Origin: an uncultured bacterium
GTDB taxonomy: Bacteria > Omnitrophota > Gorgyraeia > Gorgyraeales > Gorgyraeaceae
Length of the DNA: 13,868 bases
Direction of reading: 5' to 3'
Assembly (NCBI GenBank): GCA_913009675.1
Contig: CAJVXD010000007.1
Location: 1 to 13,868 of the forward strand
Part shown: positions 1-7,655 of the stretch, piece by piece
How the letters are laid out: each line of letters starts with the position of its first letter
How positions within the stretch are numbered: the first letter of the stretch is position 1
Translations under genes and position numbers: made by a program
The notes under the pieces: model-generated
The model's input: only the letters and a program-made list of their open reading frames with translations
Told to the model about the DNA's origin: nothing
Databases searched by the model: none

Positions 1-729
1 ATCGCAGCCGAGCTCTTATATCAGCAAAGCAAGAAGGCCGGCCTGGGCGATCTTAGTAAAGAGACTGATAAACAATTCGAGGCTATTAAAAAAGGATTTC
101 CTTCAGAAGGCGAATTTAAAAAGCTATTGAAGGAAAGAGGCATAACAATAAAAGACCTTAAGGAAGATATAAAAAAAGGTGTCTACATAAAGGCCTTTTT
201 AAATAAAGACGTATATAAGAATATTAAAGTAACCGAAGAAGAAAAAAAGAATGAATATGAGAAAAACAAGGACAGGCTCAATATACCAGAACGCGTCAAG
301 GCAAGTCAGATATTAATCCGGGTAAAACCCGACGCCAGCGATAAGGATAAGGCAGCAGCTAGAAAAAAAATAGAGGAACTGAGAAAAAGGGCCTTATCAG
401 GAGAGGATTTTGCTGAGTTGGCAAAGAAGAATTCAGAGGATGTTTCATCTTCTCAGGGAGGAGACCTGGGTTATTTTAAAAGAGGAGATATGGTCAAGCC
501 ATTTGAAGAGGCCGCCTTCGCACTAAAAAAAGGAAAGATAAGTGATGTGGTTGAGACAAAATTTGGTTACCATATAATAAAGGTAACGGATAAAAAAACT
601 GCTCACAAATTGACCTATGCCGAGGTGCAAAAAGACATAGAGAGATTTTTACTCAATAAACGTCGAAAGACAGCAATCGATAAATTTGTAGAAAATCTTA
701 AAAAGAAGGCCAAGATAGTGGTTTATTAG
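1..729 (+). CDS. SurA/PrsA-type periplasmic peptidyl-prolyl cis-trans isomerase, 5' partial
   Basis: The frame is open from the first base of the window, so the gene starts upstream; 242 codons remain before the TAG at 727-729. The first ~80 visible residues look like the helical chaperone part of SurA-type proteins (ELLYQQSKKAGL, then a FPSEGEFKKLLKERG stretch). A parvulin rotamase domain follows at about residues 96-195, with the family pattern KASQILIRV, a GEDFAELAKKNSED helix, GGDLGYFKRGDMVKPFEEAAF and FGYHIIKV. The tail is a Lys-rich helix. Proteins of this family fold outer-membrane or exported proteins in the periplasm; the signal peptide would lie in the missing part. The first possible internal start (TTG at 127) is inside the chaperone domain and is not the true start. 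SurA and the lipoprotein PrsA cannot be told apart without the N-terminus. It is separated from ilvD by 161 bases and is not obviously cotranscribed with it. Confidence 0.9.
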   Translation: MAAELLYQQSKKAGLGDLSKETDKQFEAIKKGFPSEGEFKKLLKERGITIKDLKEDIKKGVYIKAFLNKDVYKNIKVTEEEKKNEYEKNKDRLNIPERVKASQILIRVKPDASDKDKAAARKKIEELRKRALSGEDFAELAKKNSEDVSSSQGGDLGYFKRGDMVKPFEEAAFALKKGKISDVVETKFGYHIIKVTDKKTAHKLTYAEVQKDIERFLLNKRRKTAIDKFVENLKKKAKIVVY

Positions 730-769
730 TGAAGGCCGGTATTAGAAATGGCATACCCTTCCTGTTTTT

Positions 770-806
770 CCCCTGTAGATTTGAGGTGCAAATCTAAGCA
801 CAGGGG
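770..806. repeat. Imperfect palindrome / stem-loop upstream of ilvD
   Basis: CCCCTGT (770-776) pairs with ACAGGGG (800-806) and AGATTTG (777-783) pairs with CAAATCT (789-795), leaving a five-base loop and a four-base bulge (AAGC, 796-799). That gives 14 paired bases. No T-run follows on either strand, so it is not an ordinary Rho-independent terminator. It may belong to the same group of intergenic palindromes found elsewhere in the window, or be a leader structure of ilvD. Confidence 0.6.
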
Positions 807-831
807 CAGGTCGAGAACAAACAGTGACACG

Positions 832-867
832 GAAATCGCTTGAAGGCCCTGGTCGAAGGCGATTTTC
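832..867 (+). repeat. Palindromic element copy 1, just upstream of ilvD
   Basis: GAAATCGC (832-839) and the complementary GCGATTT (859-865) flank a 19-base centre. The right half, CGAAGGCGATTTTC (854-867), is identical to 7627-7640 upstream of aroE, and GAAATCGC also recurs there at 7606-7613. The spacing between the two shared blocks is 14 bases here and 13 at aroE. It ends 11 bases before the ilvD Shine-Dalgarno sequence. Confidence 0.65.
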
Positions 868-890
868 TTGTCATTTCAAGGAGTCTAATT

Positions 891-2543
891 ATGCGAAGCG
901 ACATTATTAAAAAGGGTATCTCCCGGGTTGGGAATAGGGCACTTTTGTATGCGATGGGGGTATGTAAGAGGGAGATGGCTAAGCCTTTTATAGGCATTGC
1001 GTCCAGTTTTAGTGATCTTGTCCCTGGTCATATAAATATGAGGGGTCTTGAACGCGCTGTTGAAAATGGTATATATGCAGGTGGCGGGAGGCCATTTGTT
1101 TTTGGTGTCCCGGCTATATGTGACGGCATTGCAATGGGGCATTCCGGCATGAAGTATTCTTTGGCCTCCAGAGAACTCATAGCGGATATAGTGGAAACAA
1201 TGGCAGGTGCGTATGCACTGGACGGCCTCGTGCTTTTGACAAATTGCGACAAGATTACGCCCGGGATGCTTATGGCCTGTGTCAGGACCAATATACCAAG
1301 TATAGTCGTTACAGCAGGACCTATGCTAACGGGCCATTATAAAGGCAAGAGGCTGGACCTTGTCCATGACGCATTTGAGGCAGTTGGGAGATACAAAAGA
1401 GGAGAAATTTCAAAGAACGACTTGGATAGATTAGAGCTGAATGCATGTCCCGGCGCTGGTTCGTGTCAGGGTCTTTTTACGGCAAATACTATGAGTTGTC
1501 TTACCGAGGCAATGGGTATGTCTCTTAGTGGCTGCGCAACCTCTCTCGCGGTTTCTAGCAAAAAGGTAAGGATTGCCTTTGAGAGCGGTTCGAGGATTGT
1601 TGATCTGGTTAGAAAGAACATCAAGCCGCGTTCTATCTTGAATAAAAAGGCATTCTTGAATGCGGTTATGGTAGATATGGCATTAGGCGGTTCCACCAAT
1701 ACGGTCTTGCATCTCACAGCGATTGCGAAAGAAGCAGATGTTAATCTGTCTTTGGATACCTTTGACAGGATAAGCCGCAAGACGCCAAAGATTTGTGATC
1801 TGCGGCCTAGTGGTGAATATTTCATGGAAGACCTGGAAATAGCAGGCGGCATACCTGCAGTTTTAAAAAGGCTGGGATCGAGGCTGGACGATAATCCTAC
1901 CCTTACGGGTGTTTCTGTGAAAACAATTACCAGGACTTCCAGGATATACGATGAAGATATTATAAGGACCTTAGACGCCCCATATAAGGAAGAAGGGGGG
2001 ATTGCTATATTAAAGGGCAATATCGCTCCGGAAGGTGCAGTTGTTAAACAGGGTGCGGTTGATGAGAGTGCCATGATATTCACGGGGAAGGCTAAGGTCT
2101 TTGATTCAGAGGAAGAGGCGATGGACTCTATTTTAAAAGGTAAGGTTAAAAAGGGCAGTGTTGTTGTTATAAGATACGAAGGGCCAAACGGCGGGCCTGG
2201 TATGAGAGAGATGCTTTCTCCTACCTCGGCAATCGTAGGCATGGGCCTGTCCAATGACGTGGCGCTTATAACAGACGGAAGATTTTCAGGCGGTACAAGA
2301 GGCCCTTGCATAGGCCATATTGCACCTGAGGCATCCAGGGGTGGCCCCATATCTATAATACGGAATAACGATACGATAAAGATAGATATAAAAAAAAGAC
2401 GTATCGATGTACATTTAACGGCAAGAGAGATAAAAGGCCGTCTTAGAAAAAAGAAGGCCTATAAGCTAAAGGTTACAAAAGGGTGGCTTTCCAGATATGC
2501 AAGGTTCGTAGGCTCAGCAAGCGAGGGAGCAGTGCTTGAATAG
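891..2543 (+). CDS. ilvD: Dihydroxy-acid dehydratase (IlvD)
   Basis: Dehydrates 2,3-dihydroxy-isovalerate and 2,3-dihydroxy-3-methylvalerate to the 2-keto acids, the step before transamination in valine and isoleucine synthesis; an iron-sulfur enzyme of the cytoplasm. The start at 891 has AAGGAG at 878-883, seven bases upstream, and gives the family N-terminus [10 protein letters not shown]; the frame also extends back to a TTG at 840, but that stretch is palindromic leader. The product is 550 residues, the usual length. Visible motifs: VPGHINM (44-50), [11 protein letters not shown] (77-87), the IlvD/Edd signature [12 protein letters not shown] (118-129), [16 protein letters not shown] (186-201) and the C-terminal [11 protein letters not shown] signature. 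Cys77, Cys119 and Cys192 are candidate cluster ligands. First gene of the ilv-leu block. No leader peptide or attenuator of the enterobacterial ilv type is visible. Confidence 0.97.
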   Translation: MRSDIIKKGISRVGNRALLYAMGVCKREMAKPFIGIASSFSDLVPGHINMRGLERAVENGIYAGGGRPFVFGVPAICDGIAMGHSGMKYSLASRELIADIVETMAGAYALDGLVLLTNCDKITPGMLMACVRTNIPSIVVTAGPMLTGHYKGKRLDLVHDAFEAVGRYKRGEISKNDLDRLELNACPGAGSCQGLFTANTMSCLTEAMGMSLSGCATSLAVSSKKVRIAFESGSRIVDLVRKNIKPRSILNKKAFLNAVMVDMALGGSTNTVLHLTAIAKEADVNLSLDTFDRISRKTPKICDLRPSGEYFMEDLEIAGGIPAVLKRLGSRLDDNPTLTGVSVKTITRTSRIYDEDIIRTLDAPYKEEGGIAILKGNIAPEGAVVKQGAVDESAMIFTGKAKVFDSEEEAMDSILKGKVKKGSVVVIRYEGPNGGPGMREMLSPTSAIVGMGLSNDVALITDGRFSGGTRGPCIGHIAPEASRGGPISIIRNNDTIKIDIKKRRIDVHLTAREIKGRLRKKKAYKLKVTKGWLSRYARFVGSASEGAVLE

Positions 2544-2545
2544 TG

Positions 2546-2596
2546 TTTAACGTATAGTAAAATTTATTAGCTATTCAGTGAATATTATACGTTAAA
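2546..2596. repeat. Inverted repeat between ilvD and ilvB
   Basis: TTTAACGTATA (2546-2556) and its exact complement TATACGTTAAA (2586-2596) flank a 29-base A/T-rich loop. The loop contains its own small palindrome, TATTCA-G-TGAATA. It begins three bases after the ilvD stop and ends five bases before the GAGG of ilvB. No terminator T-run follows directly. It could be a leader or processing hairpin, or another intergenic palindromic element. Confidence 0.6.
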
Positions 2597-2612
2597 AGAC
2601 GAGGTTTTTATC

Positions 2613-4148
2613 ATGAAGATGACAGGTGCGAGGATATTTATAGAATCACTCAAGAAGGAAGGCGTTAAGGTTATGTTTGGCTATCCTGGCGGAGTGGTGC
2701 TGCCTATTTTTGACGCCTTGTATGACAGCGATATAAAGTTTATACTGACGAGGCACGAACAGGGTGCTGCACATGCAGCAGATGGGTATGCGCGTGCAAC
2801 AGGAAAGGTCGGAGTCTGCCTTGCCACATCTGGTCCTGGCGCAACAAATCTTCTTACAGGACTTGCAACAGCTAACATGGATTCTGTGCCAATCGTCGCC
2901 TTTACAGGCCAGGTCAAGACATCCCTTATAGGAAATGACGCATTCCAGGAGGTAGATGTTATTGGCATAACGCGCCCCATTTCAAAACACAATTATCTTG
3001 TAAAGGATGTCAATAATTTAACAACTGTGATAAAGAAGGCGTTTCATATAGCGTCGACAGGAAGACCTGGGGTTGTGGCAGTGGATTTACCTGTTGATAT
3101 CCAGATGCAGGAGACAGACTTTCATTATCCTGAAAAAGCAGATATAAGAGGATATAAGCCAACACAAAAAGGCCATATAGGCCAGATAAAAAAGGCAGCC
3201 AAGCTTATTGCCAATAGCAAAGAGCCTGTGCTTTATGTTGGCGGAGGTGTAATTATTTCAGGCGCCTCAGAAAAACTTCGTGAATTTGCCGAGAATACAG
3301 AAATACCTGTGACTATGACCCTTATGGGCCTTGGTGCGTTTCCGGGTGGCCATGAGCTTTCGCTTGGCATGTTGGGCATGCATGGCACTGCATATGCAAA
3401 CCATGCTATTCAAGAGTCAGACCTTATTATAGCAGTTGGGGCTCGATTCGATGACAGGGTTACTGGTAAGATAGATGAGTTTGCGCCGAATGCAAAGATA
3501 ATCCATATTGACATTGACCCATGTGCTATAAGCAAAAACGTAAAGGTGGACGTACCCATTGTCGGAGATGCAAATTGTATTTTAACTGACGTGATAAAAT
3601 ATGCTAAAAAACCCGACATTTCAAAATGGAACAAGCAAATAGCATCGTGGAAAAAGCAGTTTCCTCTGGCATATAAAAAGGATTCGAGGCTAAGGCCGCA
3701 ATATGTTGTTGAGGAGATTTACAATGTAACAAAAGGCGAGGCTATTATTACCACTGAGGTTGGGCAAAACCAGATGTGGGCTGCGCAGTTTTATAAATAC
3801 AAGATCCCCAGGCAGTTTATTTCAAGCGGCGGCCTTGGGACAATGGGTTATGGTTTTCCGGCTGCCATAGGCGCTCAGATCGGCTGCCCTGGCAAGGTTA
3901 TATTTGATATAGCGGGAGACGGGAGCATACAGATGAATATCCAGGAACTTAGTACCGCTGTTGCTAATAAGCTGCCGCTGAAGATTGCTATTCTGAATAA
4001 TGCCTGCCTTGGTATGGTCAGGCAATGGCAGGAGTTGTTCTATAAAAAGAGATACGCTTATACATGTTTTGACTCTAGTCCGGATTTTGTAAAGCTTGCT
4101 GAGTCCTATGGTGCGGTTGGTATGAGGATTGCTAAAAAGAAGAAGTAA
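2613..4148 (+). CDS. ilvB: Acetolactate synthase large (catalytic) subunit, C-terminus lost by frameshift
   Basis: ThDP-dependent enzyme joining two pyruvates to 2-acetolactate, or pyruvate with 2-oxobutyrate; first common step of valine and isoleucine synthesis. ATG 2613 has GAGG at 2601-2604. Visible: N-terminal pyrimidine-binding domain with catalytic Glu49 in [19 protein letters not shown]; central domain with RFDDRVTG; C-terminal ThDP-binding domain with GDGS at 435-438 and Asn-Asn at 462-463 followed by [12 protein letters not shown]. The frame stops after 511 residues (AKKKK, then TAA 4146-4148), about 46 residues short of the family length. The missing end is present in another frame (see next entry). 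One extra A in the A-run at 4134-4138 would read [14 protein letters not shown] and restore 557 residues. So either the base was lost in sequencing/assembly or the gene is mutated. The truncated protein would lack the helix and loop that help close the active site. Confidence 0.95.
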   Translation: MKMTGARIFIESLKKEGVKVMFGYPGGVVLPIFDALYDSDIKFILTRHEQGAAHAADGYARATGKVGVCLATSGPGATNLLTGLATANMDSVPIVAFTGQVKTSLIGNDAFQEVDVIGITRPISKHNYLVKDVNNLTTVIKKAFHIASTGRPGVVAVDLPVDIQMQETDFHYPEKADIRGYKPTQKGHIGQIKKAAKLIANSKEPVLYVGGGVIISGASEKLREFAENTEIPVTMTLMGLGAFPGGHELSLGMLGMHGTAYANHAIQESDLIIAVGARFDDRVTGKIDEFAPNAKIIHIDIDPCAISKNVKVDVPIVGDANCILTDVIKYAKKPDISKWNKQIASWKKQFPLAYKKDSRLRPQYVVEEIYNVTKGEAIITTEVGQNQMWAAQFYKYKIPRQFISSGGLGTMGYGFPAAIGAQIGCPGKVIFDIAGDGSIQMNIQELSTAVANKLPLKIAILNNACLGMVRQWQELFYKKRYAYTCFDSSPDFVKLAESYGAVGMRIAKKKK

Positions 4149-4285
4149 AAAAGGCAATAGAGGATGCCTTAAAGATAACGGATAGGCCTGTTATTATGGA
4201 TTTTCACGTGGAGCCGGAAGAAAATGTATTTCCAATGGTTCCCACAGGCCATGCGATTAATAAGATGATCGGAGTCTTGGCTTAA
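4142..4285 (+). pseudogene. ilvB: Frame-displaced C-terminus of ilvB
   Basis: From 4142 this frame reads [20 protein letters not shown], then FHVEPEENVFPMVPTGHAIN and a short end closing at TAA 4283-4285. The pattern RPVIMDFHVEPEENVFPMVP is the conserved end of acetolactate synthase large subunits. It overlaps the last codons of the upstream frame and has no start of its own. It is therefore the detached end of the same gene and not a separate one. Join with 2613-4148 for function. Confidence 0.9.
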
Positions 4286-4295
4286 GTCATTTGGC

Positions 4296-4337
4296 CGAAC
4301 TTACCCTTGACATCAAAGATGTCGAGGGTCAAATTCG
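4296..4337. repeat. Stem-loop between ilvB and ilvN
   Basis: ACCCTTGACATC (4303-4314) pairs with GATGTCGAGGGT (4318-4329) around a three-base AAA loop, 12 pairs with one G-T wobble. Beyond an internal bulge, CGAA (4296-4299) pairs with TTCG (4334-4337). The right arm GATGTC-GAGGG resembles GATGTCCGAGG at 7534-7544. There is no T-run after it. It lies in the 126 bases between the ilvB remnant and ilvN. Confidence 0.65.
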
Positions 4338-4365
4338 CACCTTCATGGTACCGAAATAGAGGAAA

Positions 4366-4400
4366 TGCAGTTATGAAAATCGAAGATTTTCATAACTGCA
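4366..4400. repeat. Perfect 16-bp palindrome with GAA loop at the 5' end of ilvN
   Basis: TGCAGTTATGAAAATC (4366-4381) is followed by GAA (4382-4384) and then by its exact reverse complement (4385-4400). It is the longest perfect inverted repeat I see in the window. An ATG (4373), in frame with ilvN, lies in the left arm, with AGAGGA just outside at 4358-4363. The element therefore either lies in the ilvN leader or encodes the first residues of the protein. Confidence 0.85.
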
Positions 4401-4411
4401 GTGCTCATTTG

Positions 4412-4888
4412 ATGAAAAAAACAATAGCGGTTCTAGTCGAAAATCAGTTTGGCGTTCTTACGCATGTCTCAGGGCTTTTTAGTGCGCGAGGTTTTAATAT
4501 AGACAGCCTTGCCGTGGGGGAAACAGAGGACCCTACCATCTCCCGAATGACGATTGTTGTGGACGGAGACGAAAAGACCCTCGAACAGGTCAAAAAACAG
4601 CTCAACCGTCTTATAGATGTTATTAAGGTTATAGACCTTACAGGCGAAGATTTTGTAGGCAGGGAGCTTGTCCTTATAAAGGTTAAGATAGACGATGAGA
4701 ATCGTTCCGAAATATTACAGATAGCAGATACCTTCCAGGCAAGGATAGACGATGTTAAGAGAAAAGAGACAGTTATTGAACTTACGGGGGATCAGAATAA
4801 GATCAGGTCTTTTATAGAGATAATGAAACCATTTGGGATTCTCGAGATAGTAAGAACCGGATGCATCGCAATAGGGAGGAGGCAATAA
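4412..4888 (+). CDS. ilvN: Acetolactate synthase small (regulatory) subunit
   Basis: ACT-domain subunit that binds the catalytic IlvB subunit, raises its activity and confers valine feedback inhibition. The 158 residues from ATG 4412 match the usual size. The start [23 protein letters not shown] is the family N-terminus, followed by [27 protein letters not shown] of the ACT fold (about residues 1-75) and a second ferredoxin-like domain ending [12 protein letters not shown]. The start is uncertain: 4412 fits conservation but has no clear Shine-Dalgarno, while ATG 4373 has AGAGGA at 4358-4363 and would add 13 residues (MKIEDFHNCSAHL) encoded largely by a palindrome. An earlier in-frame ATG at 4307 is unlikely. 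The stop overlaps the ilvC start by one base (TAATG), implying translational coupling. Sometimes named ilvH. Confidence 0.95.
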   Translation: MKKTIAVLVENQFGVLTHVSGLFSARGFNIDSLAVGETEDPTISRMTIVVDGDEKTLEQVKKQLNRLIDVIKVIDLTGEDFVGRELVLIKVKIDDENRSEILQIADTFQARIDDVKRKETVIELTGDQNKIRSFIEIMKPFGILEIVRTGCIAIGRRQ

Positions 4889-5880
4889 TGGGGACAAAGA
4901 TGTATTATGACAGGGATGCCGATTTAGGCGTTTTAAAAGAGAAGAAGGTAGCAATTATAGGTTATGGGATCCAGGGGCGGGGTCAGGCATTGAATTTAAG
5001 AGATAGCGGCCTTGATGTAATCGTTACCGAACTGGAAGGGACAGAAAATTATAAGATTGCCCAGGCGGATGGGTTTAAACCTGTGTCTTCGGATGAGGCA
5101 GCAAAACAGGCTGATATTATTCAGATACTTACTCAGGACCATGTGCAGGCAAAGGTTTATAAGGACAGCATAGAGCCGAATTTGAAAAAAGGAAAGGTGC
5201 TTCTTTTCTCTCATGGGTTTAATATACATTTCAAACAGATTGTGCCCCCCAAGGATGTAGATGTCCTGATGGTAGCACCAAAAGGACCAGGTGCACTGGT
5301 AAGGCAGATGTATGAAGAGGGGAAGGGCGTTCCGTGTCTTTTGGCAATCTTTCAGGATGCAAGCGGAAATGCAGAGAAGATAGGCCTTGCCTATGCAAAG
5401 GCTATTGGCGGTACAAGGGCAGGTGTCATAGTCACTACTTTTAAAGAAGAGACAGAGACGGACCTTTTTGGAGAGCAGGTTGTTCTCTGCGGTGGCGTCA
5501 GCGAACTTATCAAGGCAGGTTTTGAAACACTGGTAGAGGCAGGATATCAGCCAGAGATAGCCTATTTTGAATGCCTGCATGAATTAAAGCTGATAACCGA
5601 TTTGATTTATAAGACAGGCATACAGGGCATGAGGAAAAGGGTTTCGGATACTGCAGAATATGGTGATGTTACAAGGGGGAAAAGGGTTATAACAGCCGAG
5701 ACTCGCAAGGAAATGAGAAAGATCCTTGAAGAAGTGCAATCCGGGGAGTTTGCGAAAGAATGGATAGAGGAGAACGAAAAAGGCAGGCCTCTATTTAATA
5801 AATTAAGAAAGGCAGATGATAATCATCCAGTAGAAGTAGTCGGTAAGAAATTACGCGGGATGATGGATTGGATAAAGTAA
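4888..5880 (+). CDS. ilvC: Ketol-acid reductoisomerase, class I, probably NADH-preferring
   Basis: Isomerises and reduces acetolactate to 2,3-dihydroxy-isovalerate (and the isoleucine homologue), Mg-dependent. The start at 4888 is preceded by a very strong GGGAGGAGG (4874-4882) and gives 330 residues, standard for class I. Rossmann domain with GYGIQG at 25-30 and catalytic His109 in SHGFNIHF. The all-helical knotted domain carries metal ligands Asp192 and Glu196 in [10 protein letters not shown], and Glu228/Glu232 in ECLHELK. Oddity: the loop after strand beta-2 (residues 47-55, TELEGTENY) has Glu/Leu/Glu where NADPH enzymes usually have a basic residue and serines (GLR-x-GS type). This suggests NADH use; that is inference from family knowledge. 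Coupled to ilvN by a one-base overlap; an ATG at 4861 inside ilvN is in frame but poorer. Confidence 0.97.
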   Translation: MGTKMYYDRDADLGVLKEKKVAIIGYGIQGRGQALNLRDSGLDVIVTELEGTENYKIAQADGFKPVSSDEAAKQADIIQILTQDHVQAKVYKDSIEPNLKKGKVLLFSHGFNIHFKQIVPPKDVDVLMVAPKGPGALVRQMYEEGKGVPCLLAIFQDASGNAEKIGLAYAKAIGGTRAGVIVTTFKEETETDLFGEQVVLCGGVSELIKAGFETLVEAGYQPEIAYFECLHELKLITDLIYKTGIQGMRKRVSDTAEYGDVTRGKRVITAETRKEMRKILEEVQSGEFAKEWIEENEKGRPLFNKLRKADDNHPVEVVGKKLRGMMDWIK

Positions 5881-5903
5881 GCGCAGAACGTAAAGCGAAA
5901 GGG

Positions 5904-5929
5904 GCAAAACTAAACTTTGCACTTTTTTT
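5904..5929 (+). other. Weak hairpin plus T7 run in the leuA leader
   Basis: GCAAA (5904-5908) can pair with TTTGC (5916-5920), followed by TTTTTTT (5923-5929), three bases before the leuA ATG. The stem is only five pairs and A/T-rich, so termination here would be weak at best. The only purine-rich stretch that could act as a ribosome binding site, AAAGGGG (5898-5904), lies about 28 bases before the start. leuA translation initiation may thus depend on an unstructured U-rich leader or on this fold. Confidence 0.3.
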
Positions 5930-5932
5930 GCT

Positions 5933-7483
5933 ATGAAAAGAATCATAATATTCGACACAACTTTAAGAGACGGTGAACAGTCACCTGGTGCAAGCCTGGA
6001 CATAAAGGCAAAGATAGAGATTGCTAAACAGCTGGCCAGGCTCGGTGTAGATGTTGTAGAGGCAGGGTTTCCTGTAGCTTCGAAGGGGGATTTTATGGCC
6101 GTGAGTGAGGTTTCCTCGATAGTAAAGGGCCCTTCGATATGCGGACTTGCAAGGGCCAAGAAGGAGGACATCGAGCGCTGTGCCGAGGCTATTAAAAGAG
6201 CAAAAAAACCCAGGATACATGTATTTCTGGCCACATCTAAGATACATATGAGGTATAAGCTAAAAAAGGCAAAGGCAGAGATATTGCGTCAGGCAGAGTG
6301 GGCCGTAGGGTATGCACGCAGATTTTGTGATGATATTGAGTTTTCCCCTGAAGATGCCTCGCGTTCGGATAGGGATTTTCTATGTCGGGTTGTCGAGGCG
6401 GTTATAAAGGCCGGGGCAAAGACGGTCAATATACCAGACACTGTTGGTTATGCAATACCTGACGAATTCGGTTCTCTTATCAGGAGCATAAAAACGAAGG
6501 TGCCGAATTCGAATAAGGCAAGGCTCAGCGTACATTGCCATAATGACCTGGGACTGGGCGTAAGCAATTCTCTTTCCGCTGTTAGAAATGGGGCTGAACA
6601 GGTTGAATGCACCATTAATGGTCTTGGTGAAAGGGCCGGAAATGCATCCCTGGAAGAGATAGTGATGATATTGAATACGAGGAGAGATATCCTTGGATGC
6701 GCTACCTCTATAAAAACAGAGGAGCTTTATAAAACAAGCAGGCTCGTAAGCAAACTTACAGGCATTGTTGTCCAGCCCAACAAGGCCGTAGTAGGCCAGA
6801 ATGCCTTTAGTCATGAAGCAGGCATCCATCAGGACGGTATTTTAAAAAAAAGGACGACATACGAGATAATGAAACCCGAGGATGTAGGTTTCGGAGGCAC
6901 GCGACTTGTAATGGGAAAACATTCAGGGAGGCATGCCTTTGCCGAGAGATTAAAAAAATTAGGCGTTGAGCTTAAAAGGGATAACTTGATAAAGGCCTTT
7001 GGAAGATTCAAAGACCTTGCCGATAAGAAGAAAGAGGTATTTGATGAGGATTTGATGGCCATAGTAGAGGAGGAACTTGTCTCTATCCCTGAAACATATA
7101 GGCTGGAATATTTTAATATAATCAGGGAAAGGGGTAGACTCCCAAAGGCAGAAGTGGCTATTAGAAAGAACGCCGTATTATTAAAGGGCTCTTCCTCTGG
7201 AGATGGCCCTGTTGATGCATGCTACAAGGCGATAGATAGTGTAACCAGGCATTCGTTTCAGTTGCTCGATTATTCCCTAAAGTCTACGACAGGCGGCAAG
7301 GATGCACTAGGAGAGGTTCACGTCAGGATTAGGCCTGTTGTGGCACTCTATGAGGTTTTAGGCAGGAGTGCTTCTACAGATATAATAGAGGCAAGTATAA
7401 AGGCATATTTAAATGCCTTGAATAAATTTCTTTTTGCAAGGCAAAAAGAAAAGAAGTCAGTCCACAAGAAACTGAAACTATAG
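5933..7483 (+). CDS. leuA: 2-isopropylmalate synthase
   Basis: Condenses acetyl-CoA with 2-oxoisovalerate, the committed step to leucine. The substrate comes from the ilv genes just upstream. 516 residues, full length. TIM-barrel domain with [14 protein letters not shown] (7-20; Arg12 and Asp13 at the active site), metal ligands His201 and His203 in [21 protein letters not shown], the [14 protein letters not shown] motif (Asn237) and [14 protein letters not shown]-terminal LeuA dimer/allosteric domain spans about residues 380-516 and would bind leucine for feedback control. This combination points to LeuA and not citramalate or homocitrate synthase, although those paralogues share the barrel motifs. 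The start [16 protein letters not shown] is the conserved one although no close Shine-Dalgarno is present (a T-run precedes it). leuB, leuC and leuD are not in the window. A terminator follows at 7536-7567. Confidence 0.95.
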   Translation: MKRIIIFDTTLRDGEQSPGASLDIKAKIEIAKQLARLGVDVVEAGFPVASKGDFMAVSEVSSIVKGPSICGLARAKKEDIERCAEAIKRAKKPRIHVFLATSKIHMRYKLKKAKAEILRQAEWAVGYARRFCDDIEFSPEDASRSDRDFLCRVVEAVIKAGAKTVNIPDTVGYAIPDEFGSLIRSIKTKVPNSNKARLSVHCHNDLGLGVSNSLSAVRNGAEQVECTINGLGERAGNASLEEIVMILNTRRDILGCATSIKTEELYKTSRLVSKLTGIVVQPNKAVVGQNAFSHEAGIHQDGILKKRTTYEIMKPEDVGFGGTRLVMGKHSGRHAFAERLKKLGVELKRDNLIKAFGRFKDLADKKKEVFDEDLMAIVEEELVSIPETYRLEYFNIIRERGRLPKAEVAIRKNAVLLKGSSSGDGPVDACYKAIDSVTRHSFQLLDYSLKSTTGGKDALGEVHVRIRPVVALYEVLGRSASTDIIEASIKAYLNALNKFLFARQKEKKSVHKKLKL

Positions 7484-7491
7484 ATGGGGTC

Positions 7492-7516
7492 TTGTTCGAG
7501 GTGAAACCTCGAGCAA
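7492..7516. repeat. Palindrome with GAA loop after leuA
   Basis: TTGTTCGAGGT (7492-7502) pairs with ACCTCGAGCAA (7506-7516) around GAA, 11 pairs with one G-T wobble. The core CGAGGTGAAACCTCG (7497-7511) is the exact reverse complement of 7540-7554 in the next hairpin, so this is one repeat present in both orientations. It starts eight bases after the leuA stop. The two copies could also pair with each other as an alternative long stem. Confidence 0.75.
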
Positions 7517-7535
7517 CATACTGTCAGCATCGAGA

Positions 7536-7567
7536 TGTCCGAGGTTTCACCTCGGACAATATTTTTT
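7536..7567 (+). terminator. Rho-independent terminator after leuA, built from a palindromic repeat
   Basis: TGTCCGAGGT (7536-7545) pairs perfectly with ACCTCGGACA (7549-7558) around a TTC loop, and six T residues follow at 7562-7567. A ten-pair G/C-rich stem with a T-run is the classic intrinsic terminator layout. It probably ends the ilv-leu transcript and separates it from the aro genes. The stem core is the inverted copy of the hairpin at 7492-7516. Confidence 0.75.
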
Positions 7568-7605
7568 ATGGTATAGGAAAGTATAAGGCACTTTCCTGAG
7601 CACTA

Positions 7606-7640
7606 GAAATCGCAGGAGGTTATCGCCGAAGGCGATTTTC
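7606..7640 (+). repeat. Palindromic element copy 2, just upstream of aroE
   Basis: GAAATCGC (7606-7613) and CGAAGGCGATTTTC (7627-7640) are both shared with the element before ilvD (832-867). Two exclusive folds are possible: GAAATCGC with the right arm, or ATCGCC (7622-7627) with GGCGAT (7631-7636) around a GAA loop. A strong Shine-Dalgarno-like AGGAGGT lies at 7614-7620, inside the loop of the first fold. It is 20 bases from the in-frame GTG at 7641. Only if the small hairpin forms would it come within useful distance. Confidence 0.65.
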
Positions 7641-7655
7641 GTGTATGAGGTTAGA

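Noticed and set aside
770..806. Terminator of the SurA-like gene
   Set aside because: The stem is good but no T-run follows on either strand.
730..890. T-box, leader-peptide attenuator or riboswitch upstream of ilvD
   Set aside because: No short frame rich in Leu/Val/Ile codons, no T-box sequence and no terminator/antiterminator pair could be seen; only two palindromes.
840..890. Extended IlvD N-terminus from TTG 840
   Set aside because: The conserved start is at 891 with AAGGAG at 878-883; the upstream stretch is mainly palindrome.
1466..2350. Long open frame (294 codons) on the minus strand opposite ilvD
   Set aside because: It lies wholly inside a well-supported ilvD, its translation has no recognisable motif, and it is rich in Ser/Pro as expected for a shadow frame.
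4131..4153. Programmed -1 ribosomal frameshift in ilvB
   Set aside because: The site lacks the A-AAA-AAG heptamer, I see no clear stimulatory hairpin right after it, and acetolactate synthases are not known to use recoding. A lost A is simpler.
7492..7558. Start of a CRISPR array
   Set aside because: Only two copies, in opposite orientation, with no regular spacers and no cas genes.
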